Shown here in pieces: positions 1-6,519 of a DNA stretch of 12,938 bases. Within the stretch, counting starts at the first letter, position 1, and the number at the start of each line of letters is the position of its first letter. The translations under genes were made by a program, and so were the position numbers. This DNA is from DATAMF01 sp964472565 (GTDB lineage: Bacteria; Chloroflexota; Anaerolineae; Aggregatilineales; Aggregatilineaceae), in assembly GCA_964472565.1 (NCBI GenBank), contig CAYYNB010000167.1, positions 1-12,938 of the forward strand, written 5' to 3'. The notes beneath the pieces were generated by a model. The model saw only the letters and a list, made by a program, of their open reading frames with translations. It was not told the origin of the DNA and searched no databases.

Positions 1-2
1 AG

Positions 3-839
3 GCGGAGTTCGGGCGGCTGCTCAAGCTGCTCACTATCCGCGAGGACGCGCTCGACCCCATGACCGAGATGGCGATCCAGTCCCAACAGGGCAGTCTCAC
101 CGAGCAGGATGAAGAGGAACTGGAAAAACAGAAGAAGGAAGCGATTGCTGTGTGCCAGCGGCGGATTGATGCTGCCGTGCACCTGTACGGCGACGGGCGT
201 ATTACCCGGGAAGAATACCTGCGGCGGGTGGAAATCAACGAACGAGAGATTGCCCACTGGCAGGCGCGCACCACCGAAACCCAGCAGAAAGCGCTCGAAC
301 TGTCCATGTGCATCGAAGCGGTGAACCGCATCGCGCAGATCTGGGACACGGCTGACGACGAAGACCGCAAGGGGCTGGCGCAGTACCTGTTTTCGGAGAT
401 TGTGTTTGACCTGGATACGCGCCGCATTGTGAGCTACAAGCTCAAGCCCTGGGCGGATGAGTTCATCACCCTGCGTATGGAACTATACTATCAGGAGTTT
501 GGAGACGTGACTGAAGGCACTGAAGGCTACGAAAAAGCCCTGGAAAAAGAAGATTGCAACGAGCTTCTAGGCTGTTGCAATCCGATGCCCCATAGGGGCC
601 TATTCGACAGGTCCGTATTCCAGCAGTTACACTATGCGGCGCGCCGCATGATGGTCGAATTGTACCTCGGAATCGTCCTTCCACCTCATCCTGTCTCCAA
701 AGTCACTCCCCAAAAACATGTACGCAACGCTGAGATCCGGGCACGTCACCGTGCGGGTGAGTCATTGAGTACCCTCGCCGAAGTGTTCGGGATCAGTGAG
801 CAGCGCGTTCACCAGATTGTACAGGGGCGTCGGAAATGA
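3..839 (+). CDS. Large serine recombinase, C-terminal part (5' end outside window)
   Basis: The frame is open from the left edge to TGA at 837-839, so the 278 residues seen are the back part of a longer protein; the catalytic serine domain would lie upstream. The Met codon at 60 is probably internal. The visible part has a charged, helix-rich stretch with heptad-like Leu/Glu/Lys/Gln spacing (roughly residues 35-115 of the partial protein), as in the coiled coil of large serine recombinases. A conserved-looking block with FSEIVFDLD and YKLKPWADEF follows, typical of the C-terminal region in this family as I recall it. The last ~35 residues (LSTLAEVFGISEQRVHQIV) read as a helix-turn-helix. Members integrate and excise mobile elements by site-specific recombination. 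A membrane-protein gene follows after 58 nt on the same strand. The family call rests on recall of such sequences; the catalytic domain itself cannot be seen. Confidence 0.8.
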   Translation, partial: AEFGRLLKLLTIREDALDPMTEMAIQSQQGSLTEQDEEELEKQKKEAIAVCQRRIDAAVHLYGDGRITREEYLRRVEINEREIAHWQARTTETQQKALELSMCIEAVNRIAQIWDTADDEDRKGLAQYLFSEIVFDLDTRRIVSYKLKPWADEFITLRMELYYQEFGDVTEGTEGYEKALEKEDCNELLGCCNPMPHRGLFDRSVFQQLHYAARRMMVELYLGIVLPPHPVSKVTPQKHVRNAEIRARHRAGESLSTLAEVFGISEQRVHQIVQGRRK

Positions 840-897
840 ATAAGCCTACATCCTCAAGATCACTGAAGAACGCTCAAGATGCATTGGGAGGTGCACA

Positions 898-1782
898 ATG
901 GCACTCGACATCCGTCCCCTGACTCAGGAACAGCGCCAATCTGCTCGCCAGGCTGCGCGCGAAGCGGCTCTCCGAGCAATAGGCTCAAAACCCGTCCGGG
1001 AGCAGTTCGCTGGTGAGACAATTTCGAAGTATCCAGTTTCCATGACCCGCATGATCACCCTGCTGTGTTTGATTCTGCTGTTGGCCGCATTTACCCCGTC
1101 TGCCATCCGGCTCTACGTGATCGGTTCGCAAACATTCAGTCAGGCAGTGCCGAATGAAACGGCCAAAAACGCCGTTGGATTGGCAACTGTGCTTTCGGCA
1201 GAGGTCGGTCAGGTCGTGTTTTCGCTGGCATTAGCGACGTTGGGGGCATCCCGTTCGGCCAGAAATCTGCTCTACACCAGCATGGGCATTACCACTGGGT
1301 TTGCGCTGCTGGGCAATGTACAGCTTGCCCTCCCCGGTCATATGGAAAGTCCTTTCGCCTGGTTGGAGTCGATTGCTCCACCTTTGCTCGTTTTATCCAC
1401 CGCCTACGTGTTAAAAGAGCAGTTATTAGAGGCCATCCAGCACCGTCATGCGACGGAAAAAACTTACCAGATGGCATTGATTGAATGGCACCAAGCCACC
1501 GCTCACCCTGAAAATCATGCGCAGTGGTCGCAGTTCTATGCCAATGCTTTACGAGATATGTTGAGCAAGGCGAATAACCGCCGTCAGGAGACGCTGGCCG
1601 CTCTGACAACTGCTGACTGGCGTGCTCTGGTCTATCGTGAGCTTCAAACTGAACACTGGTACGCGGCTCCGGAAGAAGGCATTGCTCCAGTACGGATGAT
1701 GCAGGAGATGGAACCTGTCCCTTTATCGGTGTTAGCCAAACGAAACGGGAACGGCGCCCACGCCAGCGTAGGCGCTGTTTAG
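898..1782 (+). CDS. Unrecognised four-helix membrane protein next to recombinase
   Basis: A 294-residue protein I do not recognise. The start is well supported: ATG at 898 is preceded by a strong ribosome binding site, GGGAGGTG at 886-893. The N-terminal ~45 residues are polar and helix-prone (Gln, Arg, Ala rich) and probably cytoplasmic. Four hydrophobic segments follow at about residues 52-75, 93-116, 122-143 and 156-173. After them comes a soluble, charged tail of ~120 residues with several Trp and His, ending in a flexible Gly/Asn/Ala stretch. With four helices, both ends should lie on the same side of the membrane. It follows the recombinase by 58 nt on the same strand and is probably cotranscribed, which suggests cargo or a core gene of the same element. 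A terminator-like hairpin lies ~145 nt downstream. No enzymatic motif was seen, so no function is assigned. Confidence 0.75.
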   Translation: MALDIRPLTQEQRQSARQAAREAALRAIGSKPVREQFAGETISKYPVSMTRMITLLCLILLLAAFTPSAIRLYVIGSQTFSQAVPNETAKNAVGLATVLSAEVGQVVFSLALATLGASRSARNLLYTSMGITTGFALLGNVQLALPGHMESPFAWLESIAPPLLVLSTAYVLKEQLLEAIQHRHATEKTYQMALIEWHQATAHPENHAQWSQFYANALRDMLSKANNRRQETLAALTTADWRALVYRELQTEHWYAAPEEGIAPVRMMQEMEPVPLSVLAKRNGNGAHASVGAV

Positions 1783-1925
1783 TCTGCGGAGCTATGCTGC
1801 CCGAACCTTCTCCGGTAGGGGGAAGACGCCGCCGTTATTGCAGTAATCGATGCAAACAACGCGCCAAGTGGAACCGATGGCGTGTTCAGGCCAGACGCGT
1901 TATCGATGGTTGACCCTATTATATT

Positions 1926-1958
1926 ATGGGGCAGTGGCATTTCTCGCTGCCCCATTTT
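1926..1958 (+). terminator. Rho-independent terminator after the membrane-protein gene
   Basis: A perfect 9-bp stem (ATGGGGCAG at 1926-1934 with CTGCCCCAT at 1947-1955) encloses a 12-nt loop. It is followed on the plus strand by TTTT (1955-1958). The stem is G+C rich with a T run directly after it, the classic intrinsic terminator layout. It would end transcription of the 898-1782 gene. The opposite strand lacks a clean T run, so it is probably one-directional. Confidence 0.72.
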
Positions 1959-2002
1959 GATCAGGGAATGATTGATGTTCTCTGAATCACGGGACGCGGA
2001 AC

Positions 2003-2107
2003 TAAGGGTCTGTAAAAAAATAACTTTCCTGGTCGCGCCCAAATGGTTCCTTGTAGTGGCGAATGCGAGCATCATCAGGCAGTAACTTATTCTTTTACGG
2101 ACCCTAA
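2003..2107. mobile_element. MITE-like 99-bp element with 23-bp terminal inverted repeats
   Basis: Two arms, 2006-2028 and 2082-2104, are inverted repeats matching at 19 of 23 positions. Both begin GGGTC at their outer ends and share a GTAAAA core followed by AATAA. The interior is ~53 bp and carries no plausible gene. The same trinucleotide, TAA, flanks both outer ends (2003-2005 and 2105-2107), as a 3-bp target-site duplication would. This is the shape of a miniature inverted-repeat transposable element mobilised by a full-length insertion sequence elsewhere. A 3-bp TNA duplication is known for some IS5-family groups, but the family here is a guess. The long hairpin may also act as a transcription barrier 18 nt past the kinase stop codon. 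Confidence 0.55.
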
Positions 2108-2124
2108 ATAGGCAGCCCCCACAC

Positions 2125-3561
2125 CTATATAGGTCGAAGCTTGACCACAAAAGTTGTGCCAACCCCAACGGCACTCGTAACAGAAATCGCACCACCATGC
2201 GCCTGTGCGATTTCGTGAGCAATAGTTAGGCCGAGTCCAGCTCCTCGTGTGGTGCGTGAAGCATCAACTCGGTAGAAGCGTTCGAACACATGAGGCAGGT
2301 GGCTGGGCGGAATCCCACAGCCGGTATCCGCGATGGTGATTTGCAGCAACCCGTCCAACGTATGATGCCCCTCCACTTTAATGGTTCCTTGCTCAGTGTG
2401 CTTGATTGCGTTATCCAGCAAATTGACAAAAAGCCGGATCAGCCTGTCGCTGTCGCCCTGGAGTGACAGTGGTTCAGAAACAGCGAGAGTAAGCGTGAGT
2501 CCCTTGTCTTCGGCCAAAGGGCGCAGTGATTCAGTGACATCGCGCAGGAGCATGGTTAAATCAACCTGTTCACGGATAGCAGGGCGACCCACTTCTCCGC
2601 GTGCCAGGACGAGTAAGTCCTCGGCCACAGCCCGCAGCCGGTCGGCTTCTTCGGCAATATCGACTAAGACCTGTTCATATTCTTCCGGTGTGCGACTTTT
2701 TTCAAGAGTGGCTCCTAAGATCACTTGAATCGCAGCAAGGGGTGTGCGCAGCTCGTGCGACGCATCCGCGGTGAAGCGACGTTCTCGCTCAAAAGAGTTG
2801 TCAAGCCGAGCGAGCATATCGTCAAAGGTCATAGCTAACCGCCCGACCTCGTCGTTTATGGGGGGAAAGCTAAGTCGCGTGGACAAATCCTCGGCGGAAA
2901 TACGGCGCACAGTACGTGTGATTTGGTCGATACGTGCCAGCGCACGAGCCGCCAGCAGATAACTCCCCCCACCAGCGATCAGACTGAGCAGCGGCACCCC
3001 GATCAACAGCGCGGCTCGAAGCTGTCCAAGGGTGTCATCAACATTTTCGAGGGACTGGGCGACTTCGAACATGCCCACTACAACGCCATCTTGAATCAGA
3101 GGAGCACTGTAGATACGAATACGCTCATCATCATAAGGATCCGGAATTGTGATAAATGTGTCTTGATGTTGCCGGGCAGCCGATAACCTGTTTGGATTGA
3201 GCGGAAGCGCTGCAAACGCACCTGATGCCTGGATCAAGTCTCCATTAGGGGCGAAAAGACGAAGGGTTAATCCTCGTTCCTGTAACTCGGCGGCTAAAGT
3301 ATTTTCAGGATCATCTTCAAGAAGATGAATCTGGCTACCATCATATTCAATGGCGGCGACGGCCTGGGCCGCGCTCAAACGAAGCATATCGTCGGTAGCT
3401 GTCAACAACCCCTGCGCCAGCCGCACATAGACAAACAGGCCGAACAACACCAAAAGTGCCAGTAAAAACGAAGCGACCCACAGCGCAAAACGAAAACGCA
3501 GAGTATGCCAGAATGCCAGTCTGGGGCGAATAATTGGAAGTCGACTAACCATCTGTTTCAT
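2125..3561 (-). CDS. Membrane sensor histidine kinase 1 (HAMP-HisKA-HATPase)
   Basis: A 478-residue sensor kinase of the classical two-helix type. The first membrane helix is at about residues 24-46 and the second at about 183-205. Between them lies a ~135-residue extracytoplasmic sensor region of no recognised fold. A HAMP linker (about 206-259) leads to the phosphoacceptor His269 in SHELRTPL. The ATPase domain shows the N box (NLLDNAIKHT, Asn384), G1 (DTGCGIP), F box (FERFYRVD) and G2 (GAGLGL), all intact. It should autophosphorylate and pass phosphate to Asp51 of the adjacent regulator. I chose ATG at 3561, which overlaps the regulator gene by 17 nt. The second kinase of the window overlaps its regulator by exactly the same amount, and both begin ATGAAACA. 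A TTG at 3582 would also be open but has no support. The ligand is unknown; the three nearby PepSY proteins are candidate modulators. Confidence 0.93.
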   Translation of the reverse strand: MKQMVSRLPIIRPRLAFWHTLRFRFALWVASFLLALLVLFGLFVYVRLAQGLLTATDDMLRLSAAQAVAAIEYDGSQIHLLEDDPENTLAAELQERGLTLRLFAPNGDLIQASGAFAALPLNPNRLSAARQHQDTFITIPDPYDDERIRIYSAPLIQDGVVVGMFEVAQSLENVDDTLGQLRAALLIGVPLLSLIAGGGSYLLAARALARIDQITRTVRRISAEDLSTRLSFPPINDEVGRLAMTFDDMLARLDNSFERERRFTADASHELRTPLAAIQVILGATLEKSRTPEEYEQVLVDIAEEADRLRAVAEDLLVLARGEVGRPAIREQVDLTMLLRDVTESLRPLAEDKGLTLTLAVSEPLSLQGDSDRLIRLFVNLLDNAIKHTEQGTIKVEGHHTLDGLLQITIADTGCGIPPSHLPHVFERFYRVDASRTTRGAGLGLTIAHEIAQAHGGAISVTSAVGVGTTFVVKLRPI

Positions 3562-4231
3562 GATCGGACAGCCGGTAACCAACGCCGCGAACCGTATGGA
3601 TCAGTTTCAACTCAAAGGCATCATCAATTTTGCGACGCAGGTTGCGAATATACACGTCGACTACATTGGACTGGTTATAGGTGTCGTAATTCCAGACATG
3701 GTCGGCAATCTCGGACCGGCTGATGACGTAGTCAGGGTGCCGCACCAGGTATTCTAAAATGGCGAATTCTTTGGCAGTCAGTTGAATATCGACGTCCCCA
3801 CGCCGAACGCGATGCGTTGTTGTATCCAGCATGAGATTGGCGACCTGCACGACAGTTGTTTTTGGTGCTTCCTCTGACCGGCGTGACAGCGCCCGCAGGC
3901 GAGCCAACAGTTCCTTGAGCGCAAACGGTTTGACGAGGTAATCATCGGCTCCGGCATCCAGCCCATTGACGCGATCATCCACCGCAGCGCGGGCAGTGAG
4001 CATCAGAATCGGGACGCGGTTTCCACGCTCGCGCAGGATGCGGCAAACGGTCAAGCCATCCATTTCAGGCAGCAAAATGTCTAACACGATCAAGTCAAAC
4101 TCAACCGTTTCCACCCAATCCAGAGCCTCGCGCCCGGTGTAAACGATATCAACGGCGTACCCCTGTTCTTCCAGACCTCGTTTGACATAAGTGGCGATTT
4201 TTCGTTCATCTTCAACGACAAGCACACGCAT
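3545..4231 (-). CDS. OmpR/PhoB-family response regulator 1
   Basis: A 228-residue, full-length regulator. The receiver domain (about 1-115) has the acidic pair Glu7/Asp8, phosphoacceptor Asp51 (DILLPEMDG), Thr79 and Lys101 (KPFA), so it should be phosphorylated normally. The C-terminal winged helix (about 128-222) has LTAKEFAILEYL, the recognition-helix region near SNVVDVYIRNLRRKI, and the wing hairpin VRGVGYRL. The ribosome binding site AGAGGGA (4239-4245) lies 7 nt before ATG. The gene heads an operon with kinase 1. Just upstream is a 32-bp element, TTCAT-N6-TTCAT-N10-TATAGT (4259-4290), with no -35, which also precedes two PepSY transcription units. The regulator is therefore the best candidate to bind that repeat and activate itself and the PepSY genes; this link is inference. 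It is similar along its whole length to response regulator 2 at 8654-9337. Confidence 0.95.
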   Translation of the reverse strand: MRVLVVEDERKIATYVKRGLEEQGYAVDIVYTGREALDWVETVEFDLIVLDILLPEMDGLTVCRILRERGNRVPILMLTARAAVDDRVNGLDAGADDYLVKPFALKELLARLRALSRRSEEAPKTTVVQVANLMLDTTTHRVRRGDVDIQLTAKEFAILEYLVRHPDYVISRSEIADHVWNYDTYNQSNVVDVYIRNLRRKIDDAFELKLIHTVRGVGYRLSDHETDG

Positions 4232-4258
4232 AAGGCCATCCCTCTATTTCATAAAAAA

Positions 4259-4290
4259 ACTATACCACCGTAAGATGAAATTGAGATGAA
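4259..4290 (-). promoter_or_regulatory. Direct-repeat operator and -10 of the regulator 1/kinase 1 operon
   Basis: On the minus strand this reads TTCAT (4290-4286), six bases, TTCAT (4279-4275), ten bases, then a -10 hexamer TATAGT (4264-4259). The half-sites are 11 bp apart, one helical turn, typical of OmpR/PhoB dimers binding as direct repeats. At the usual 17-nt spacing the -35 position reads ATCTCA, a poor match to consensus, so activation is expected. The predicted leader to the ATG at 4231 is ~20 nt. The same arrangement occurs at 4905-4936 and 6520-6551. Confidence 0.72.
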
Positions 4291-4320
4291 GAATGCCCCG
4301 GCTTGTTAGACAGGGCATTC
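4291..4320 (-). terminator. Probable terminator of the acidic PepSY gene
   Basis: An 8-bp perfect stem, GAATGCCC (4291-4298) with GGGCATTC (4313-4320), has a 14-nt loop that can pair further (TGT with ACA). It lies 41 nt past the stop codon of the 4362-4835 gene. The minus-strand sequence after it is only moderately T-rich and is itself the TTCAT repeat of the next promoter. The weak T run lowers confidence, and the hairpin could be leaky. Confidence 0.5.
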
Positions 4321-4361
4321 GGGTAGAGGTGGGTAGGGAGTATCTGTAGGTCAGGAAGTGA

Positions 4362-4835
4362 TTAGTCTTCGTCCGCCTCAACACCAAGGACGGTGCCGGT
4401 CATGGCATCGACCTTGACGTCACTGCTGCCAATTTCCACGCTGTAGACCAACTGGCCGTTTTCGTCATCCAATTCAACCTGGCTGGCGGAACCGGCGTTC
4501 AGGTACGCTTCGGCTGTTTTCTGAGCCGTATCTGCCGTGATTGCAGGTGTACCGAGCGGTGCGTCGTTTTCTTCGGCTTCGTCTGCTTCCGCACCGTCAT
4601 TAGCCTCGTCCTGGTTTCCGCACTCGAGTTCCACATTGTCAGTATCCGGGCCATTGTCCTCAGCTTCGAGGGCTTCATCGTCCTGATCTTGTCCAGCGCA
4701 GGGATCGTCTTGGGCGCGAACTGCCGTATCTGTCGGGGATGAATTTTGGGCGTGTGACCGCAGTGTGAAAGCGCCCATTGCTGCAACGATGAGTAGAGCA
4801 ATCGCGGCCAAGGCGACAAATCGATTGAGTTTCAT
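4362..4835 (-). CDS. Secreted acidic PepSY-domain protein
   Basis: A 157-residue exported protein. Residues 1-29 form a signal peptide (Lys/Arg start, hydrophobic core, SHA-Q cleavage). Residues ~42-92 are a very acidic Asp/Glu linker containing the only two cysteines, Cys46 and Cys72, which could form a disulphide. Residues ~95-155 are a PepSY domain, a small fold first described in M4 peptidase propeptides and thought to bind or inhibit partners outside the membrane. The domain is nearly identical to the last 62 residues of the neighbour at 5051-6037. ATG at 4835 has AGGAG (4843-4847) 7 nt upstream. It has its own promoter with the shared operator (4905-4936), so it is probably controlled with the downstream regulator/kinase operon. 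Known parallel: PepSY genes sit beside an OmpR-type two-component system in the Bacillus subtilis yko region. Its target is unknown. Confidence 0.85.
   Translation of the reverse strand: MKLNRFVALAAIALLIVAAMGAFTLRSHAQNSSPTDTAVRAQDDPCAGQDQDDEALEAEDNGPDTDNVELECGNQDEANDGAEADEAEENDAPLGTPAITADTAQKTAEAYLNAGSASQVELDDENGQLVYSVEIGSSDVKVDAMTGTVLGVEADED
4395..4457. repeat. 63-bp near-identical repeat, copy A (inside PepSY gene)
   Basis: This segment matches 5084-5146 at 62 of 63 bases; the one difference is G at 4416 against A at 5105. It encodes the PepSY core around LVYSVEIGSSDVKVDAMTG. Identity falls quickly on both sides although the protein domains remain similar, which suggests a recent duplication or gene conversion. 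Confidence 0.9.
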
Positions 4836-4904
4836 TTTATTTCTCCTGTTCCCATGTTGGTTACGTTGAACTCAGTTTGTACGCAACCATCTGTTGATGT
4901 TTAC

Positions 4905-4936
4905 ACTGTAACCTACCAACATGAAGTCACAATGAA
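4905..4936 (-). promoter_or_regulatory. Direct-repeat operator and -10 of the acidic PepSY gene
   Basis: On the minus strand this reads TTCAT (4936-4932), six bases, TTCAT (4925-4921), ten bases, then TACAGT (4910-4905). Spacing is identical to the module before regulator 1. The ten-base spacer begins GTTG, as in the 6520-6551 copy. No -35 consensus is present. The expected transcript start lies near 4898, leaving a leader of ~60 nt before the ATG at 4835. It probably binds response regulator 1. Confidence 0.72.
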
Positions 4937-4984
4937 ATGCCAGGAAATTCGTGAGCCGGAATCTGCGTGAAGCAGCTGACAAAA

Positions 4985-5023
4985 CACGTGATGCCTCGAT
5001 CCATTGGGTTAAGGCATCACGTG
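4985..5023 (-). terminator. Strong rho-independent terminator of the 6468-5051 operon
   Basis: A perfect 12-bp inverted repeat, CACGTGATGCCT (4985-4996) and AGGCATCACGTG (5012-5023), encloses a 15-nt loop. On the minus strand it is followed directly by TTTTG. It sits 27 nt beyond the stop codon of the two-domain PepSY gene. It cleanly separates that operon from the next operator at 4905-4936, so the adjacent PepSY gene must rely on its own promoter. Confidence 0.82.
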
Positions 5024-5050
5024 CGCCACAAGGATGGCGTTCGAGTAGAG

Positions 5051-6037
5051 TCAGTCTTGCTCGGTTTCAACGCCAAGCACTTCGCCGGTCATGGCATCGA
5101 CCTTAACGTCACTGCTGCCAATTTCCACGCTGTAGACCAACTGGCCATCTTCTTTTTCCAACTCAACCTCATTGGCGGAACCTGCGTTCAAGTGCGCTTC
5201 GGCAATCCGCAGCGCATCAGCCGCTGTAATAGCGGGTGTACCGACTGATGATTCATCTTGTTCGTCATCGCCGGTTTCATCGCCCTCATCGGTGTCACTT
5301 TCCATATCATCATCCGGGCTGCCGGTCACAATGTCGATCAGTTCAGTCCGGCCTGATCCACCTTCAACGACTTCTTCCAACACGAGACCCACGCCAGCGG
5401 CATAGTACTTATTTTCGGCGACGCCCAACTCTAATGGCGTCCACTCTTTGGTCATGAGCAGATTGTCGAAGGAGCCATAGGGTACGCTGGTAGATTCGTC
5501 CAGACTGAGTACCTGCGCCATGTCTTCAGCTTCGCCCACATAGTATTCCTGGCGGTACGGTTGACCGATTTGCGGAGCAGCCTGCATGACGATTCCCGGC
5601 TTGGCGTTGTCTATGCCTGCTTCCCATGAACCCGCCGTACTCACCATCTCGCCGTTTTCGTAGCTTTTTGAGTCTTCGCCCATATACCAGACGTTGCCTT
5701 CTACATCCTGGGCATACCAATCGTAGGTATCTTCAACGAGTTCGCCATCTACGGTGACGGTATCCCGGACGACGACACATTCTATGCCAAGAATCTCCCT
5801 GGTATCGTCCGTAACAAACACCTCGATATGCTCGGTACCGTCTTCTGTTTCCCCTTCGTAAATGAAGGTGGTGCCAGGAGTGAGCGGGAAATAGGGATTA
5901 TCGACACCCTCCACGAAGTTATTTGGGTCGATGACCGGGTTATATGGGCCATCACCTTGCGCCAGGACTGGAAGTGCGCCCATGATAGCTGCTGCGACGA
6001 GCGTCAACAGCGCGATGATATGTACTCGACAGAACAT
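5051..6037 (-). CDS. Secreted two-domain protein with C-terminal PepSY
   Basis: A 328-residue exported protein. Residues 1-26 are a signal peptide (VLA-Q cleavage). Residues ~40-237 form a conserved-looking extracellular domain rich in Tyr, Trp, Asp and Glu, with NPYFPLTPGT near its start, YDWYAQD and NVWYMGED in the middle, and KYYAAGVGLVLEE near its end. I recall similar uncharacterised secreted proteins in Actinobacteria and Chloroflexota but cannot name a function. An extremely acidic linker (~241-262) leads to a PepSY domain (~267-328) almost identical to that of the 4362-4835 protein. ATG at 6037 has AGGAG upstream. The gene follows the membrane PepSY gene by 41 nt and should share its promoter at 6520-6551; it ends at a strong terminator. 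As a possible sensor or ligand-binding protein of the two-component module it is interesting, but that role is inferred from position only. Confidence 0.83.
   Translation of the reverse strand: MFCRVHIIALLTLVAAAIMGALPVLAQGDGPYNPVIDPNNFVEGVDNPYFPLTPGTTFIYEGETEDGTEHIEVFVTDDTREILGIECVVVRDTVTVDGELVEDTYDWYAQDVEGNVWYMGEDSKSYENGEMVSTAGSWEAGIDNAKPGIVMQAAPQIGQPYRQEYYVGEAEDMAQVLSLDESTSVPYGSFDNLLMTKEWTPLELGVAENKYYAAGVGLVLEEVVEGGSGRTELIDIVTGSPDDDMESDTDEGDETGDDEQDESSVGTPAITAADALRIAEAHLNAGSANEVELEKEDGQLVYSVEIGSSDVKVDAMTGEVLGVETEQD
5084..5146. repeat. 63-bp near-identical repeat, copy B (inside second PepSY gene)
   Basis: Partner of 4395-4457, with a single base difference at 5105. It lies in the same codon frame in both genes and encodes the same PepSY core. 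Confidence 0.9.
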
Positions 6038-6078
6038 GCTCTGTTTCTCCTAATGCACTTATTGGATTTGGCGAGCTG

Positions 6079-6468
6079 CTAGTCGCCCTCGCCGCCCGAT
6101 TTGTCCGCATCGTCAGTCTCGGCGCCAAGAATCTCGCCGGTGTGCGCACTGACCATGATTTCTTCGCCCGTGTCCAGCCCGACGTCGTAGACGAGATCGC
6201 CCTCGCCTTCACCGTCGAGATCGATTTCCTGGATGGTGGCGTTGGGATAGGCGGCCTGGACAGTATCCCTGGCCTGTTGGTCGGTCACATTGATTGCGCC
6301 AGGAGCGATGTTTTCAATCTCGCCGCCAGATTGGATATTTCGAACCTTGTCAGCAGCAACAGCAACTCCGCCGCCGATCGCTGCTAGCAGCACTAGCGCA
6401 ACCACAATCCCGATGAACATTCGTTTGCCTAAATGCAGTTTTCGTTTGATAGGTGTTTCTGTGTTCAC
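6079..6468 (-). CDS. Membrane-anchored PepSY-domain protein
   Basis: A 129-residue protein with a short basic N-terminus, one membrane helix (~17-39), a short linker, a PepSY domain (~60-119; TVQAAYPNATIQEIDLD, then DLVYDVGL and TGEILGAE) and an acidic Gly/Asp tail. With the basic end inside, the PepSY domain should face outside. I chose GTG at 6468 because GGAGG (6474-6478) lies 5 nt before it. The longer ATG start at 6537 is unlikely: it falls inside the operator and upstream of the predicted -10. The ATG at 6480 contains the ribosome binding site itself and has none of its own. The PepSY domain is more diverged from the other two copies. It is the first gene of an operon with 5051-6037 and carries the shared operator. 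A feedback contact with kinase 1 in the membrane is possible but unproven. Confidence 0.8.
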   Translation of the reverse strand: MNTETPIKRKLHLGKRMFIGIVVALVLLAAIGGGVAVAADKVRNIQSGGEIENIAPGAINVTDQQARDTVQAAYPNATIQEIDLDGEGEGDLVYDVGLDTGEEIMVSAHTGEILGAETDDADKSGGEGD

Positions 6469-6519
6469 GATGACCTCCATTTTGTTTTGCGAGTCGGCTA
6501 ACGTAATGACGTTGAAGGT

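Larger units (their letters stand above)
1783..2124. other. 342-bp convergent intergenic region
   Basis: This is the gap between the plus-strand recombinase pair and the minus-strand kinase gene. It holds a plus-strand terminator hairpin (1926-1958) and a 99-bp terminal-inverted-repeat element (2006-2104); both are listed separately. The rest (1783-1925 and 1959-2002) shows no convincing gene, tRNA or promoter by eye. The edge of the recombinase-bearing element could lie here, but no attachment core can be defined from one side only. Confidence 0.7.

Noticed and set aside
853..880. Direct repeat CTCAAGAT twice, 20 bp apart, before the membrane-protein gene
   Set aside because: It is only 8 bp long and has no recognisable promoter beside it; it could be chance, so no operator is claimed.
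1779..2222. 147-codon minus-strand open frame across the convergent gap
   Set aside because: It runs through the inverted-repeat element and into the kinase gene in another frame, shows no protein-like composition and has no ribosome binding site.
3562..3582. TTG start for kinase 1, seven codons upstream of the chosen ATG
   Set aside because: It has no ribosome binding site, and the ATG at 3561 reproduces the 17-nt overlap seen in the second system.
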